Source: Mumia sp. Pv4-285
GTDB taxonomy: Bacteria > Actinomycetota > Actinomycetes > Propionibacteriales > Nocardioidaceae
Assembly: GCF_041320275.1 (NCBI RefSeq)
Contig: NZ_CP162023.1
Location: forward strand, 2,976,001 to 3,040,000
Length of the DNA stretch: 64,000 nt
Direction: 5' to 3'
Part shown: positions 56,369 to 64,000 of the stretch, one piece after another
Layout: each line of letters starts with the position of its first letter
Numbering within the stretch: position 1 is the first letter of the stretch
Notes under the pieces: model-generated
Databases searched by the model: none
Seen by the model: the letters and a program-made list of their open reading frames with translations, nothing else
What the model was told of the DNA's origin: nothing
Program-made: the position numbers and the translations under genes

Positions 56369-57607
56369 ATGACCTGGACGACGAAACGAGGGTTCGTGAA
56401 CACGTTCGCGCAGGACAGCTCGACCGCCGGGATCGTGCTCCGCACGGTGCTGCGCCACGGCATCGCCTTCCGGGACCAGATCGCCGAGCACACCGGCCTG
56501 AGCGCCGCGACGATCGGCCGCCAGGTCACGTCGCTGGTCCAGCACGGCCTCCTCCAGGAGCGGCCCGACTGCACGCGCGCCGGTCACGTCGGACGCCCCA
56601 CCATCCCCGTCGAGGTCGACGACCGGCGGCTGTCCGCAGCCGCGGTGCACATCGGCCGGCTCGTCACGACCGTCGCTGTGTCCGACCTGCGGGGTCGCGT
56701 TCTCGCCATCGCCCACCTGCCGACCCGCGGGGACGACCGTCAGCTCGTCGTCGCAGCCGGTCGACGGCTCATCGGGCTGGACGCAGGGATCGGCGATCGA
56801 CGGCTCGTCACCGCAGCAGTCGTCGCACCCTGGGAGGCCATCGACCGCTCGCCCTCCGTCGCAGGGCGTACGCTCCGCGATCTCACCGGCCTCCCCACGG
56901 CGACCTCCGACCACGTCGCCGCCGTCGCTGCCGCCGACCTGCTCTCGTCGCCCGAGCATGCCCACGGGGTCACCGCGTACGTCTACGCGCGCGAGACGGT
57001 GGGGGTCGCCACCGCGCACGACGGGGTCGCACCGTCGGGTGCTCGCCGGGCGGGGAGCGTCACCCACCTTCCGACCACCTCCGACGTCCTCTGCCCCTGC
57101 GGTGCCCGCGGCTGCCTCGGGGCCACGGTGGCCGCGATCGGCCCAGCGGCCCACGCCGCCGGGATCGTGGCGCGGCCCGACGTCGAGCTGGTCCACGCCG
57201 CCGCCCTCGCCGGCGACGCACGGGCCCACGCCCTGCTCATCGAGCGAGCGGACCACCTCGGTCGTGCGGTCGCGGTCGTCCGTGACCTCCTCGACCCGCA
57301 TCGCGTCGTGCTGGCGGGCCAGGCGTTCACCGCGTACCCGCCTGCGGCGTCCGTCGTGCTGGAGGCCTTCCGGCGTACGACGGGGCTGGGTCCGGTCCCG
57401 ATCACGCTGTCGCGGTTCGGTGCGGAGGTGCAGGCCGCGGCAGCCACCGCGATCGCGCTGGGCCCGCTCTACCGGGACCCGGTCGCGGCGCTCGAACGGC
57501 TCGAGCGCCAGCAACGCCGGGTGCGGAACGCGCGCGCACCGCGACAGCGCTCGGGCACGGCCGATCCGACGACGGACGCGCACGCAGGTCGGCTGCAACC
57601 TGCCTGA
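56369..57607 (+). CDS. ROK-family transcriptional regulator (orphan)
   Basis: This 412-residue protein has an N-terminal winged helix (about 20-75, AGIVLRTVLRHG...DQIAEHTGLSAATIGRQVTSLVQHG) and a ROK domain. The zinc motif is CPCGARGCLG, where the usual final acidic residue is replaced by glycine. The kinase motif DxGxT is not preserved, so it is a DNA-binding member. It is divergent from a TauD-like dioxygenase. It has no sugar genes nearby, which leaves its ligand open. Start ATG 56369; a TTG at 56360 would add three residues. Confidence 0.88.
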   Translation: MTWTTKRGFVNTFAQDSSTAGIVLRTVLRHGIAFRDQIAEHTGLSAATIGRQVTSLVQHGLLQERPDCTRAGHVGRPTIPVEVDDRRLSAAAVHIGRLVTTVAVSDLRGRVLAIAHLPTRGDDRQLVVAAGRRLIGLDAGIGDRRLVTAAVVAPWEAIDRSPSVAGRTLRDLTGLPTATSDHVAAVAAADLLSSPEHAHGVTAYVYARETVGVATAHDGVAPSGARRAGSVTHLPTTSDVLCPCGARGCLGATVAAIGPAAHAAGIVARPDVELVHAAALAGDARAHALLIERADHLGRAVAVVRDLLDPHRVVLAGQAFTAYPPAASVVLEAFRRTTGLGPVPITLSRFGAEVQAAAATAIALGPLYRDPVAALERLERQQRRVRNARAPRQRSGTADPTTDAHAGRLQPA

Positions 57608-57739
57608 GACAGATAGGAAACGCATCTCGCGCCTCAACCCTCGACAGAACGACGAGTGTTCCCGAGGGGCGAGACGCGCTGTTCCCTGCAAGGCTTGCAC
57701 TGCGAGAGGATCTCCGCAGTCACTAGCCCGAGGAGCAGC

Positions 57740-59035
57740 ATGTTCCGTCAGATCTTGATAGGTATCGCAAGTCTTTCCATCATTGCGGTCGCCGCATCTC
57801 CCGTCTCGAGCGCCGCAGCCGCGGAGGACGCCGCCCCGCCCGGCCCCGACATCACCGTGAAGCACTGGGACGACGTCCTCGACTTCGCGCGCGGCTCCTG
57901 GGAGGGTGTCGTTCCGGGTCTCGACGGCAGCCTCGTCATCAGCCCGCTCTCGAAGCGCACCACCACGTACGCCGATCCGTTCGGCGACGGGACGGAGAAG
58001 ACCTACGTCTACGGCCGCTGGACGTCCCCGGTCGTCTCTCCCGGCTACGCGATCGACGAGTCGATCACGTCCTGGAACGCACGCACCCCGACCGGCACGT
58101 TCGTCGAGACCACATTCCGCGGCCGACTGGAAGACGGCACGTGGACCAAGTGGTACGTCATGGGCCGGTGGGCCTCCGGCGACGACTTCGCCGCCGGCGA
58201 CATCCACCGCACGTCGCTCGACGGGCAAGGTGACGCGAACGCGAACATCTGGACCGACACCTTCTCCGCACGCACGGGCCACGAGCCCGTCGCGTACCAG
58301 ACCCGGGTGACGCTGCTGCGGCCGAAGGGCACCTGGAAGTCGCCGCGCCTCGACGGGCTGACCACGATGACCAACGAGCTGCTCTCGGGCGACGACGGCG
58401 AGACGAGCGCGTTCACGCTCGGCCGGCACGTCGAGCTCGACGTGCCGCGGTTCTCGCAGAACATCCACAAGGGCGAGTACCCGGAGTTCGGCGGCGGCGG
58501 CGAGGTCTGGTGCTCGCCGACCTCGACGACCATGGTCCAGTACTACTACGGTCGCAAGTACCAGGTGCCGGCGTCGGAGCTGACCGACATCGTCGCGCCG
58601 AACGGTGACCCCCAGGTGGACTACGCCGCCATGAAGACGTGGGACTACACGTACGAGGGGGCCGGCAACTGGCCGTTCAACGCGGCGTACGCGCACACCT
58701 TCGGGCTCGACACCTTCGTGACGCGGCTCCGGTCGCTCGCCGAGGCCGAGAAGCTGGTCGCCGCAGGCATCCCGGTGATCACGTCACTCTCGTGGGACCT
58801 CGAGGAGATGCCGGAGGCGGGGTACGACACCAACGGGCACCTGATGGTGATCGTCGGCTTCACGGCCGATGGCGACCCCATCCTCAACGATCCCGCATCG
58901 AGCAGCAACGAGGCGGTGCGCAACGTCTACACCCGCGAGAACTTCGAGAAGGTGTGGCAGGACTCCACCGGAGGCGTCTCGTACCTCTATCGTCCTCCGG
59001 GCAAGCGGCTCCCCGGAGACGCCACCAACTGGTGA
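57740..59035 (+). CDS. Secreted C39-like cysteine peptidase
   Basis: This 431-residue protein has a signal peptide (MFRQILIGIASLSIIAVAASPVSSAAA), a long beta-rich N-terminal domain (about 35-225) and a papain-like C39 peptidase domain. The predicted catalytic residues are Cys258 (EVWCSPTS), His367 (NGHLMVIVGF) and Asp384 (LNDP). The family of actinobacterial C39-like proteins is of unknown substrate; self-secreted bacteriocin processing is not indicated because no ABC module is fused. AGGAG precedes the ATG. The 132-base gap upstream shows no clear operator. Confidence 0.9.
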   Translation: MFRQILIGIASLSIIAVAASPVSSAAAAEDAAPPGPDITVKHWDDVLDFARGSWEGVVPGLDGSLVISPLSKRTTTYADPFGDGTEKTYVYGRWTSPVVSPGYAIDESITSWNARTPTGTFVETTFRGRLEDGTWTKWYVMGRWASGDDFAAGDIHRTSLDGQGDANANIWTDTFSARTGHEPVAYQTRVTLLRPKGTWKSPRLDGLTTMTNELLSGDDGETSAFTLGRHVELDVPRFSQNIHKGEYPEFGGGGEVWCSPTSTTMVQYYYGRKYQVPASELTDIVAPNGDPQVDYAAMKTWDYTYEGAGNWPFNAAYAHTFGLDTFVTRLRSLAEAEKLVAAGIPVITSLSWDLEEMPEAGYDTNGHLMVIVGFTADGDPILNDPASSSNEAVRNVYTRENFEKVWQDSTGGVSYLYRPPGKRLPGDATNW

Positions 59036-59044
59036 CGGGCGCAC

Positions 59045-59103
59045 AGGCGTTGCGTATCGACATCGCGGCCACCCCGTGGGCCTGATGTCGATACGCAACG
59101 CCT
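59045..59103. repeat. Perfect 20-bp inverted repeat between convergent genes
   Basis: AGGCGTTGCGTATCGACATC and its exact reverse complement are separated by 19 bases. The element fills the gap between the C39-like peptidase and cimA and can terminate transcription from both sides. A single arm-like sequence (GTCGACACGCAACGC, 14 of 15) also occurs at 13798-13812 without its partner. Confidence 0.9.
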
Positions 59104-59112
59104 CAGCTCGGG

Positions 59113-60705
59113 TCAGTCGCGGTGGCGGCGCAGACCGTACGTGAACGCGTCGAGCAGCGCCTCCCACGAGGCCTCGATGATGTTGTGGCCGACCCCGACC
59201 GTCGTCCAGGTGTCCTGGCCGTCGGTCGTGCCGATCATGACTCTGATGCGGGCGTCGGTGCCGCCCGACTCGTTGAGGATCCGCACCCGGTAGTCGTTGA
59301 GCCCGAACGTCTCCACGTCCGGGAACGCCCGATCGATCGCCTGCCGCAGCGCGTGGTCGAGCGCGGAGACAGGGCCGTTGCCCTCCCCGGTCACCACGTA
59401 GCGCCGGCCGCCGGCCACGATCTTCAGCGTCGCCTCCGACTGCGCCTCCTCGCCTGCCGCGTGGCTCGACTCGGTGATCACCCGCCAGGACTCGACGTCG
59501 AAGTACGACGGCCGCTCACCCTCCACCATCTCGGCGAGGAGGAGCTCGAACGACGCGTCGGCGGCCTCGAACGTGTAGCCGGCCTGCTCGCGCTCCTTGA
59601 CGACCTCGGTCACGCGTCCGAGCGTCGCGGCGTCGCCGCTGAGGTCGAAGCCGAGCTCCTTGCCCTTGAGCTCGATCGTGGCGCGACCCGCCATCTCCGA
59701 CACGAGCAGGCGCATGTCGTTGCCGACCAGCTCGGGGTCGATGTGCTGGTAGAGGTCGGGATCGACGCGGATCGCGCTCGCGTGCAGCCCGGCCTTGTGC
59801 GCGAACGCGGACACGCCCGTGTACGGCTGCCGTGCCGCCGGCGGGTAGTTGGTGACCTCGGCGATCGCGTGCGCGATTCGGCTGGCCTCGCGCAGCGCAC
59901 CCGTCGGCACGACCTTCTGGCCGAGCTTCAGCTCGAGGTTCGCGACGCACGTGATCAGGTCGGCGTTGCCGGTGCGCTCGCCGTACCCGTTGACGCACCC
60001 CTGGAGGTGCGTCGCACCGGCCTGGACCGCAGCGACGGAGTTGGCGACCGCGCAGCCGGTGTCGTTGTGCGCGTGGATGCCGAGTCGCGCGCCGGTCGAG
60101 GCGGCGACGTCGGCGACGATCTCGCCGACCCAGTGCGGGAGCATCCCACCGTTCGTGTCGCACAGGATCACGACCTCGGCGCCCGCCTCGGCAGCCGTCC
60201 GCACCACCTCGAGCGCGTACGCCCGGTTGCGCCGGAAGCCGTCGAAGAAGTGCTCGCAGTCGACGAAGACGCGCTGCCCGTGCGCGCGCAGGTGCTGCAC
60301 GGTGTCGCGGACCATCGCGAGGTTCTCGTCGAGCGTGGTTCGGAGCGCGAGCTCGACGTGGCGGTCGTGGCTCTTGGCGACCAGGGTCACGACCGACGCG
60401 CCGGAGTCGCGCAGCGCGGCGACAAGGGGGTCGTCGGCCGCGCCGGAGCCCGCACGCCGCGTCGCGCCGAAGGCTGCGAGCGTCGCGTGCTTGAGGACCA
60501 GCTCGTCCTTCGCGCGGGCGAAGAACTCGGTGTCCTTCGGGTTCGAACCGGGCCACCCGCCCTCGATGTAGCCGACGCCGAGCTCGTCGAGGTGGCGCGA
60601 GATCACCAGCTTGTCGGCGACGGAGAGGTTCAACCCCTCCTGCTGCGCACCGTCGCGCAGCGTCGTGTCGTACACGTGGAAGGTCGGGTCCTGGTCCGTG
60701 GTCAT
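59113..60705 (-). CDS. cimA: Citramalate synthase CimA
   Basis: CimA joins pyruvate and acetyl-CoA to (R)-citramalate, the threonine-independent entry to isoleucine. The 530-residue protein starts MTTDQDPTFHVYDTTLRDGAQQEG, the metal/arginine motif, and continues with EGGWPGSNPKD, HAHNDTGCAVANS and GYGERTGNADL, then a C-terminal LeuA-type allosteric domain. This length and the GWPGSNPKD block distinguish it from 2-isopropylmalate synthase and homocitrate synthase. ATG 60705 follows AGGAGAA. A complete branched-chain attenuator lies upstream. Confidence 0.95.
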   Translation of the reverse strand: MTTDQDPTFHVYDTTLRDGAQQEGLNLSVADKLVISRHLDELGVGYIEGGWPGSNPKDTEFFARAKDELVLKHATLAAFGATRRAGSGAADDPLVAALRDSGASVVTLVAKSHDRHVELALRTTLDENLAMVRDTVQHLRAHGQRVFVDCEHFFDGFRRNRAYALEVVRTAAEAGAEVVILCDTNGGMLPHWVGEIVADVAASTGARLGIHAHNDTGCAVANSVAAVQAGATHLQGCVNGYGERTGNADLITCVANLELKLGQKVVPTGALREASRIAHAIAEVTNYPPAARQPYTGVSAFAHKAGLHASAIRVDPDLYQHIDPELVGNDMRLLVSEMAGRATIELKGKELGFDLSGDAATLGRVTEVVKEREQAGYTFEAADASFELLLAEMVEGERPSYFDVESWRVITESSHAAGEEAQSEATLKIVAGGRRYVVTGEGNGPVSALDHALRQAIDRAFPDVETFGLNDYRVRILNESGGTDARIRVMIGTTDGQDTWTTVGVGHNIIEASWEALLDAFTYGLRRHRD

Positions 60706-60765
60706 CGTCGTTCTCCTGCTCAGGTGCGGCCGGCGGGTCCTCCCGAACACAAGGCTGTGCCCATC

Positions 60766-60827
60766 AAAAAAGCCCCTCGGGGTACGAGAGGCTGGCGCGT
60801 CGGACCCGGGAGGTGGGTCAGACGCGC
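60766..60827 (-). terminator. Attenuator of cimA: leader hairpin and intrinsic terminator
   Basis: Reading the minus strand, a strong first hairpin (60795-60827; arms GCGCGTC/GACGCGC with inner GACCC/GGGTC) covers the end of the leader peptide. It is followed by a 9-bp terminator stem AGCCTCTCG/CGAGGGGCT with loop TACCC (60771-60793) and a run of six T (60766-60771). cimA starts 61 bases later. The alternative antiterminator pairing is not obvious by eye. Confidence 0.8.
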
Positions 60828-60859
60828 TGACTAATGACGACGCCGGTCACGCGATGCAT
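60818..60859 (-). CDS. Branched-chain leader peptide MHRVTGVVISQRV
   Basis: A 13-codon ORF has five Val/Ile codons among its last ten, including Val-Val-Ile in a row. It ends in the first hairpin of the attenuator. A TAGAGT -10 hexamer is six bases before its ATG, with no ribosome site. Starvation for valine or isoleucine would stall the ribosome and prevent termination upstream of cimA. Peptide function itself is purely regulatory. Confidence 0.75.
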   Translation of the reverse strand: MHRVTGVVISQRV

Positions 60860-60861
60860 AC

Positions 60862-60879
60862 GGCCACTCTAGACTGGCC
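60862..60879. promoter_or_regulatory. Palindrome with two overlapping divergent -10 elements
   Basis: GGCCACTCTAGACTGGCC is palindromic in 16 of 18 positions. Its minus strand holds TAGAGT (60866-60871), six bases before the cimA leader ATG. Its plus strand holds TAGACT (60870-60875), nine bases before the ATG of the oxidoreductase at 60885. The two -10 hexamers share two bases, so both promoters cannot be occupied at once. Confidence 0.65.
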
Positions 60880-60884
60880 GGACC

Positions 60885-61943
60885 ATGACTTCCAGCGCAG
60901 CCTCGGCCCCCACGACCCATCACAGCGTCCTCCTGGCCAGCCGGCCGCACGGCGAACCGACACCCGAGAACTTCACGATCGAGCGCACCCCGGTCCCCGA
61001 GCCGGGGCCGGACGAGGTGCTCCTGCGGACCATCTACCTCTCCCTCGACCCCTACATGCGCGGGCGCATGTCGGACGCGGAGTCGTACGACGAGCCCGTC
61101 CCCGTCGGGGGCGTGATGGTCGGCGGCACCGTCTCGGAGGTGGTCGCCTCGAACAGCGACCTCGTCACGGTCGGCGACTTCGTCATCGCCTTCACCGGCT
61201 GGCAGGAGTACGCCGTCGCGCCGGCGAACGCCGTACGCCGACTCGACCCGTCGCGCGCGCCGCTGTCGACCGCGCTCGGCGTGCTCGGCATGCCGGGCTT
61301 CACCGCGTACGCCGGTCTGCTCGAGATCGGTCGTCCGCAGCCGTCCGAGACGGTCGTCGTGGCGGCGGCTGCCGGCCCGGTCGGCTCCGCGGTCGGCCAG
61401 ATCGCCCGCATCAAGGGCGCTCGCGCCGTCGGCATCGCCGGTGGGCCGGAGAAGGTCCGCTACGTCAAGGAAGAGCTCGGGTTCGACGTCGCGCTCGACC
61501 ACCGCTCCCCCGACTTCGTCGACGAGCTCGCAGCGGCCACACCCGACGGGATCGACGTCTACTTCGAGAACGTCGGCGGCGCGGTCTTCGACGCCGTCCT
61601 CCCCCGGGTGAACGAGTTCGGTCGCATCCCACTGTGCGGCCTGATCGCGCAGTACAACGCCACCGCGCTGCCCGAGGGTCCGGACCGCTCCCCCGTCCTG
61701 CTGCGCCGCATCCTCACGCGCAGCCTCACCGTCCGCGGCTTCATCCAGCGCGAGTTCGTCAAGGCCCACTACCGGCAGTTCCAGGAGGACATGGCCGGCT
61801 GGATCGCCGACGGACGCGTCCGCTACCGCGAAGACGTCGTCGACGGCCTCGACAAGGCGCCGGAGGCGTTCCTCGGCATGCTTCGTGGCACGAACTTCGG
61901 CAAGCTCGTCGTGCAGGTCGGCCCGGACCCGACGAGGCCGTGA
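60885..61943 (+). CDS. NADPH-dependent MDR-type oxidoreductase (prostaglandin/2-alkenal reductase family)
   Basis: This 352-residue medium-chain dehydrogenase/reductase lacks zinc motifs. YLSLDPYMRGRM is the hallmark of the leukotriene B4/2-alkenal reductase group. The cofactor domain has AAAGPVGSAVGQIARIKGARAVG and the GGP(E)K NADPH phosphate loop, then DVYFENVGG. It should reduce alpha,beta-unsaturated carbonyls. Its ATG has no ribosome site but a -10 hexamer nine bases away. The next gene overlaps its stop (GTGA). Confidence 0.93.
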   Translation: MTSSAASAPTTHHSVLLASRPHGEPTPENFTIERTPVPEPGPDEVLLRTIYLSLDPYMRGRMSDAESYDEPVPVGGVMVGGTVSEVVASNSDLVTVGDFVIAFTGWQEYAVAPANAVRRLDPSRAPLSTALGVLGMPGFTAYAGLLEIGRPQPSETVVVAAAAGPVGSAVGQIARIKGARAVGIAGGPEKVRYVKEELGFDVALDHRSPDFVDELAAATPDGIDVYFENVGGAVFDAVLPRVNEFGRIPLCGLIAQYNATALPEGPDRSPVLLRRILTRSLTVRGFIQREFVKAHYRQFQEDMAGWIADGRVRYREDVVDGLDKAPEAFLGMLRGTNFGKLVVQVGPDPTRP

Positions 61944-62635
61944 GCAGCGCGGTTCCGGCGCCGCGCAGCGTCGGTGCCCTGTACGTCGTCCTCACCGACG
62001 AGCCGATCGAGTCCGACCTGCCCGCTCCCCCGGTGCCACCGCCCAGCCTGCTGCTGGCGCGGGGGTCGAGCCCGAAGGCCGTCCGCTTCGCGGAGTCTCT
62101 GACGTACGCGACCGCGGTGTCGGCGGAGTCCGACCTGGCCGACGCGCTGGACCTGCAGCGGCGGACGCAGGCGTCGGCGCGCGCGCTCGCCGCCGAGCAC
62201 GTCGGCGTGGTCGTGGACGCCGCCGTGCCCCGCCTGCTGGGTCCGCAGCCTCCGCACCCGGACGTGCTTCGCGCGAGCGAGTGGTTCGTGCTCGAGCGGC
62301 CGGACGAGACGACCACCGCGACCCACGGGCTGGCACGCTTCGGACTCCCCGAGCTGTACGTCGCCGACTCGGGCGACGCGGCACTGCCGATGGTCGACGC
62401 CGTGATCATGGGTGTCGCGCAGCGGGTGGTCGAGGAGTGGCCCGGCAACGATCCTGTCGGTCCGGCGACGGTGACGATGCGTGACATCGCCCGCGGCTAC
62501 GGTGACGCGTCGGCCGGCGGGGACGACCCGACACTCACGCGGAGCATCGACGTCACGCTCGCGTACGACCCCCATGCCGACCGCCTCGCCGTGACCATGC
62601 ACGACGACCCGGCTACGGCGCTGTTCGCTCCCTGA
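61940..62635 (+). CDS. Conserved-looking protein of unknown function
   Basis: A 231-residue soluble protein has an acidic, alpha/beta composition and no signal or membrane segment. Repeated features are VRFAESLTYATAVSAESDLADALDL, ASEWFVLERPDETTTATHGLARFGLPELYV and a C-terminal LAYDPHADRLAVTMHDD. Coupling by GTGA to the MDR oxidoreductase implies a shared process. I do not recognise the family and assign no role. Confidence 0.8.
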   Translation: MSSAVPAPRSVGALYVVLTDEPIESDLPAPPVPPPSLLLARGSSPKAVRFAESLTYATAVSAESDLADALDLQRRTQASARALAAEHVGVVVDAAVPRLLGPQPPHPDVLRASEWFVLERPDETTTATHGLARFGLPELYVADSGDAALPMVDAVIMGVAQRVVEEWPGNDPVGPATVTMRDIARGYGDASAGGDDPTLTRSIDVTLAYDPHADRLAVTMHDDPATALFAP

Positions 62636-62659
62636 GCGCCACGAGCGCGTGAGCGGCGG

Positions 62660-64000
62660 TCACCGCCGGACGGACGCGCCGAGCTCGGCTCCGAGAAGCC
62701 GGCCGAAGGTGAGCGCGGGGGTGACGAGCATGCCGGAGCAAAAGCTGTTGCCGCAGGTCGCGCCGGCGCCGATCACCTCGCCGACGGCGTACAGGCCCTC
62801 GATCACCACCCCCGACTCGTCACGCACCGCGAACGACGCGTCGACGTCGAGGCCCTGGAAGGTCACGAGCGTGATCGCGTGGTTGCGGATCGCGTAGTAC
62901 GGCGGTCGCGCGATCGGGGCAGGGAGGAACGTCCGTCCGTACGCGGGGTCGTGGCCGGCCTCGACCGCGCGGTTGTACGCGGCGACCGTCTCGACGAGGC
63001 CGGCGGCGTCGATGCCCGCCAGGTCGGCGAGGTCCGCGAGCGTGTCCGCGCGGTGCACGCCCGGTCGCGTGTTCATCATCGCGCGGACGTCGTCGGGCTC
63101 CTTGCCGACCACCAGCTGGCGCATCGTCCCACTCGCGGCCGACAGGGCGGCGTCGTCGAAGACCGTCCAGAACGTCCGGTCCACGACCTCGGCGAGGGCG
63201 CGCTCCTTGACGTCGATCGACTCCTCGTCCTCGGCGACCCAGCGGCGTCCGTCGCGATCCACGTAGATCTCCCACGGTGGCCGCTCACTGGTCAGCCGCT
63301 GCCGGTCGGCCCAGTTCGCGCGTCCGGGGGTGCGCGGATCCGGGAGGCCCCCGAACGTCGGGAGCGAGCTTCCCTGGCCCTGCAGTCGCGCGCCGACCGA
63401 CCTGCCGAGGTGCAGTCCGTCCCCCGTCGCGGTGCGCGCGGCGGCCGAGACCAACGGCGCGCCCTCGAGCTCCAGGAAAAGGTCGGGATCGGCGCCGTAA
63501 CCGCCGGTGGCCAGCACGACCGCGCCCGCCTGCACGGTGGTCTCGCGCCCGTCGCGGTAGACGCCGATGCCCGTGACCCTCCCGTCCGCGTCGGTGATCA
63601 GCTCGGTCACAGGCGCACTCGTCCACAGCGTGAGGTCGCTCTCGGCGCAGGCCCGCTCGAGCTCGGGCCGGAGCACCTCGAGCACGGACTGCCCCTCGTC
63701 GGTGCCGTAGTAGGTGCGCGCCTTCGTGTACGGCTCGTGCCCGTAGACGATCCGCGGCGTCTCCGGCGCGAACGCGAAGCCGTGGTCCTCCAGCCAGTCG
63801 ACGGTCACCGCCGCCTCGTCCACCAGGACGTCCACGAGGTCCGATCGTGCCGTCCCATGACTGATGCGGGTGATGTCCGCCCGGTGCGCCTGCGGCGAGT
63901 CCTCGATGCCGTGCTCGTGCTGACGACGCGTGCCCGCCGCGGCCAGATGGCCGCCGCTCACGTGCAGGGTGCCGCCGGTGCGAGAGTCCTTCTCGACGAG
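62660..64000 (-). CDS. FAD-dependent dehydrogenase (3-ketosteroid/fumarate-reductase type), N-terminus cut
   Basis: The frame continues past the right edge, so the FAD Rossmann start is outside the window. The visible 446 residues begin LVEKDSRTGGTLHVSGGHLAAAG, as in FAD_binding_2 flavoproteins right after the dinucleotide fold. They include AVVLATGGYGADP, an active-site-like GYTFLP-type region (AYGRTFLPAPIARPPYYAI) and the FAD-closing GLYAVGEVIGAGATCGNSFCSG. The likely reaction is a dehydrogenation or fumarate-type reduction, on an unknown substrate. It converges on the gene before it with a 24-base gap that holds a small GGCGGT/ACCGCC hairpin. Confidence 0.9.
   Translation of the reverse strand, partial: LVEKDSRTGGTLHVSGGHLAAAGTRRQHEHGIEDSPQAHRADITRISHGTARSDLVDVLVDEAAVTVDWLEDHGFAFAPETPRIVYGHEPYTKARTYYGTDEGQSVLEVLRPELERACAESDLTLWTSAPVTELITDADGRVTGIGVYRDGRETTVQAGAVVLATGGYGADPDLFLELEGAPLVSAAARTATGDGLHLGRSVGARLQGQGSSLPTFGGLPDPRTPGRANWADRQRLTSERPPWEIYVDRDGRRWVAEDEESIDVKERALAEVVDRTFWTVFDDAALSAASGTMRQLVVGKEPDDVRAMMNTRPGVHRADTLADLADLAGIDAAGLVETVAAYNRAVEAGHDPAYGRTFLPAPIARPPYYAIRNHAITLVTFQGLDVDASFAVRDESGVVIEGLYAVGEVIGAGATCGNSFCSGMLVTPALTFGRLLGAELGASVRR

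Noticed and set aside
60862-60879. DasR (dre) operator
   Set aside because: Only the central TCTAGA agrees with the dre consensus; the flanking GG/CC steps are absent, and the hexamers explain the sequence as promoters.
62654-62667. Strong terminator at the gap 62636-62659
   Set aside because: The GGCGGT-ACCGCC hairpin is short and lies partly in the coding end of the FAD dehydrogenase; too weak to list as a feature.

Overview
The window is a high-GC stretch of actinobacterial chromosome. Gene content (adenylylation-type GlnD/PII, SMC with a small MAKALLGYV coiled-coil partner, MsiK-type shared ATPase, the deacetylase-GT2 fusion) and the many GTG/TTG starts suggest Actinomycetota. The style fits Nocardioidaceae, but that is inferred from gene content and not from a marker gene. 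No rRNA, tRNA, CRISPR array, IS element, prophage or integrase was seen. Genes are tightly packed, with many 4-base ATGA/GTGA overlaps, and no gene-free gap reaches 300 bases. The largest gaps are 8776-9002, 28551-28783 and 28982-29195.

Left part (1-9000): a minus-strand unit of a CaiB/BaiF CoA-transferase, an isochorismatase-fold hydrolase and a cupin lies divergent from an HMG-CoA-lyase-family gene. A short palindrome sits between them. Then come ffh and the nitrogen operon amtB-glnB-glnD, which has a good GlnR box upstream. 9000-24000: a penicillin-binding lipoprotein faces a D-amino-acid catabolic set (N-acyl-D-amino-acid deacylase, a 54-residue ORF, KDPG-type aldolase, RidA, PLP deaminase). 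That set is downstream of cydABDC-ftsY on the same strand. cydA is divergent from a blaI-M56 peptidase pair, with three BlaI-like operators between them. 24000-29000: GNAT enzyme, thioesterase, smc and its small coiled-coil neighbour.

29196-38000 is an amino-sugar operon: ROK repressor with an 8+8 bp palindromic operator, binding protein, two permeases, GH3 hexosaminidase, ROK kinase and NagB. An MsiK-like ATPase is convergent at its end. Gene order matches the chitosan-oligosaccharide csnR-K operon of Streptomyces. No NagA deacetylase is present, which favours a glucosamine-type substrate. 38000-47000: secreted and surface functions, including a Pro/Thr-rich membrane protein followed by a polysaccharide deacetylase-glycosyltransferase fusion and a pair of bacterial PH-domain membrane proteins. 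An amidohydrolase, Dus and an alanine-type aminotransferase follow.

47000-64000: a lipoprotein with glyS, an aldo-keto reductase, an ABM protein, and the zinc regulon znuACB-zur with a 21-bp palindromic Zur box. Next are a DNA-glycosylase homologue, a TauD-like dioxygenase divergent from a second ROK regulator, and a secreted C39-like peptidase. cimA has a complete branched-chain-amino-acid attenuator (13-residue Val/Ile leader peptide plus intrinsic terminator). The window ends with an MDR oxidoreductase, an unknown protein and a truncated FAD dehydrogenase.

The main observations are regulatory. They are the cimA leader, the palindrome with two overlapping divergent -10 elements, a two-copy palindromic repeat family between convergent genes, the BlaI operators facing cydA, the GlnR and Zur boxes, and repeated leaderless promoters (TANNNT 6-9 bases before the start codon). 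I saw no clear-cut new defence or mobile system.
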